From the NCBI RefSeq assembly GCF_052180275.1, contig NZ_CP197465.1, forward strand, positions 6,510,001-6,574,000: 64,000 nucleotides of DNA. The letters run 5' to 3'. Position numbers and translations under genes: made by a program. This DNA comes from Kumtagia sp052180275. Its GTDB lineage: Bacteria; Pseudomonadota; Alphaproteobacteria; Rhizobiales; Rhizobiaceae. This document shows positions 63,591 through 64,000 of the stretch, piece by piece; the first letter of the stretch is position 1, and each line of letters starts with the position of its first letter. The notes under the pieces were generated by a model. It saw only the letters and a list, made by a program, of their open reading frames with translations. It did no database searches and was not told where the DNA came from.

Positions 63591-63724
63591 GCCCCCTCCA
63601 CCGCCTACGGCGGTCCCCCTCCCCCGCTTCGCAGGGGAGGATCCGCGGTGGCACCGCCGGTACGCCCTGGTTCCTCCCCTGCGAAGCGGGGGAGGGGGAC
63701 CATGCAAAGCATGGTGGAGGGGGC
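63591..63724. repeat. Palindromic intergenic repeat with a 30-bp perfect inverted arm
   Basis: A 30-base block at 63612-63641 (beginning GGTCCCCCTCCCCCGCTTCG) recurs as its exact reverse complement at 63672-63701. An outer pair, GCCCCCTCCACC (63591-63602) and GGTGGAGGGGGC (63713-63724), encloses both. The whole forms a large cruciform-like structure between a LysR gene and a convergent partial gene. It is a REP/RIME-type repeat and probably occurs many times in the genome; it may block read-through in both directions. Confidence 0.9.
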
Positions 63725-63812
63725 TTGAGTGGCAATATTAAACGCGCGCCGACGGCGGGCGCCGAAGAGCACCCACCTTCGGGATTTGCAGATTGAAGCG
63801 CGGTTTGTGGCA

Positions 63813-64000
63813 CTACTTCCACCACTGCCGCGTGTCGTAGAGTGGCCCCGGCTCCTCGTGGAGCTTTTCGTATTTGCAGAGTTGCGGCGTGTCGCCGAGC
63901 GGGGTCGAGACGCCATCGCGAAAAGCCCATTCGCCGCGCTGGGTGGTATCGGCGCGCACGTAGCTGGACAGGGCAAAGGCGCGGTCGTGTTCGGACTTGT
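63813..64000 (-). CDS. C-terminal end of an unidentified protein, 5' end outside window
   Basis: The last 61 residues of a frame that continues beyond the window: KSEHDRAFALSSYVRADTTQ, then RGEWAFRDGVSTPLG, CKYEKLHEEPGPLYDT and RQWWK before the stop at 63813-63815. The composition is that of a real soluble protein with two adjacent Trp at the C-terminus, but I do not recognise a family. It converges with the LysR gene, with the palindromic repeat between them. Confidence 0.6.
   Translation of the reverse strand, partial: KSEHDRAFALSSYVRADTTQRGEWAFRDGVSTPLGDTPQLCKYEKLHEEPGPLYDTRQWWK

Overview
The window is a high-GC alphaproteobacterial chromosome segment, most likely from the Rhizobiales and Mesorhizobium-like. 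This rests on recalled family and gene-order knowledge (yejABEF with two substrate-binding genes, cycM next to kdsB and pheA, DUF1127, an ECF sigma factor with an NrsF partner, palindromic intergenic repeats), not on a search. No rRNA, tRNA or CRISPR array was seen.

Layout. 0-1.2 kb: two TadE-like pilus genes, the first cut by the window edge. 1.2-10.0 kb: a minus-strand YejABEF peptide ABC transporter with two tandem binding proteins and a GhrA-like reductase. 10.1-14.5 kb: housekeeping genes (cytochrome c, kdsB, pheA, a Dabb protein, nudC, a HIT protein). 14.7-22.5 kb: small unknown genes, an RTX-type calcium-binding protein with a one-base frameshift, a class A penicillin-binding protein, a SapC protein, and a palindromic repeat. 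22.6-25.4 kb: an AT-rich insert carrying a NACHT-family NTPase (candidate antiphage NLR-like protein), a decayed second copy of the 3' end of lepA, and a 62-residue protein; the intact lepA follows. 27.4-33.0 kb: DUF1127, a secreted protein, a DUF4242 protein divergent from a BTAD (SARP-like) regulator with a tandem-repeat site between them, a DUF922 protein, and an ArsR-SRPBCC-RibD operon with its own palindrome.

33.3-58.3 kb is a dense catabolic island. It holds a fused alpha-beta 2-oxoacid dehydrogenase E1, a lipoyl/alpha-beta-hydrolase protein, a complete oligopeptide-type ABC importer whose binding protein is encoded 7 kb from the permease genes, a class IV transaminase resembling (R)-amine transaminases, a class III omega-transaminase, a semialdehyde dehydrogenase, two four-carbon acid-sugar kinases (one beside its aldolase-type partner), a shikimate-dehydrogenase-like enzyme, a CaiB/BaiF CoA-transferase, an acyl-CoA dehydrogenase, an EamA transporter, an IclR regulator and two paralogous TetR regulators. 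A near-identical 15-base motif lies before the E1/binding-protein unit and in the iclR-permease promoter region, which ties the separated parts into one probable regulon. My inference is uptake and breakdown of an amine- or amino-acid-containing compound through a semialdehyde and a 2-oxoacid to acyl-CoA; the substrate cannot be read from the sequence.

58.3-64.0 kb: an IS630 transposase remnant, an ECF sigma factor/NrsF pair, a Tat-exported binding protein divergent from a LysR regulator, a large palindromic repeat, and the C-terminal end of an unidentified gene at the right edge.
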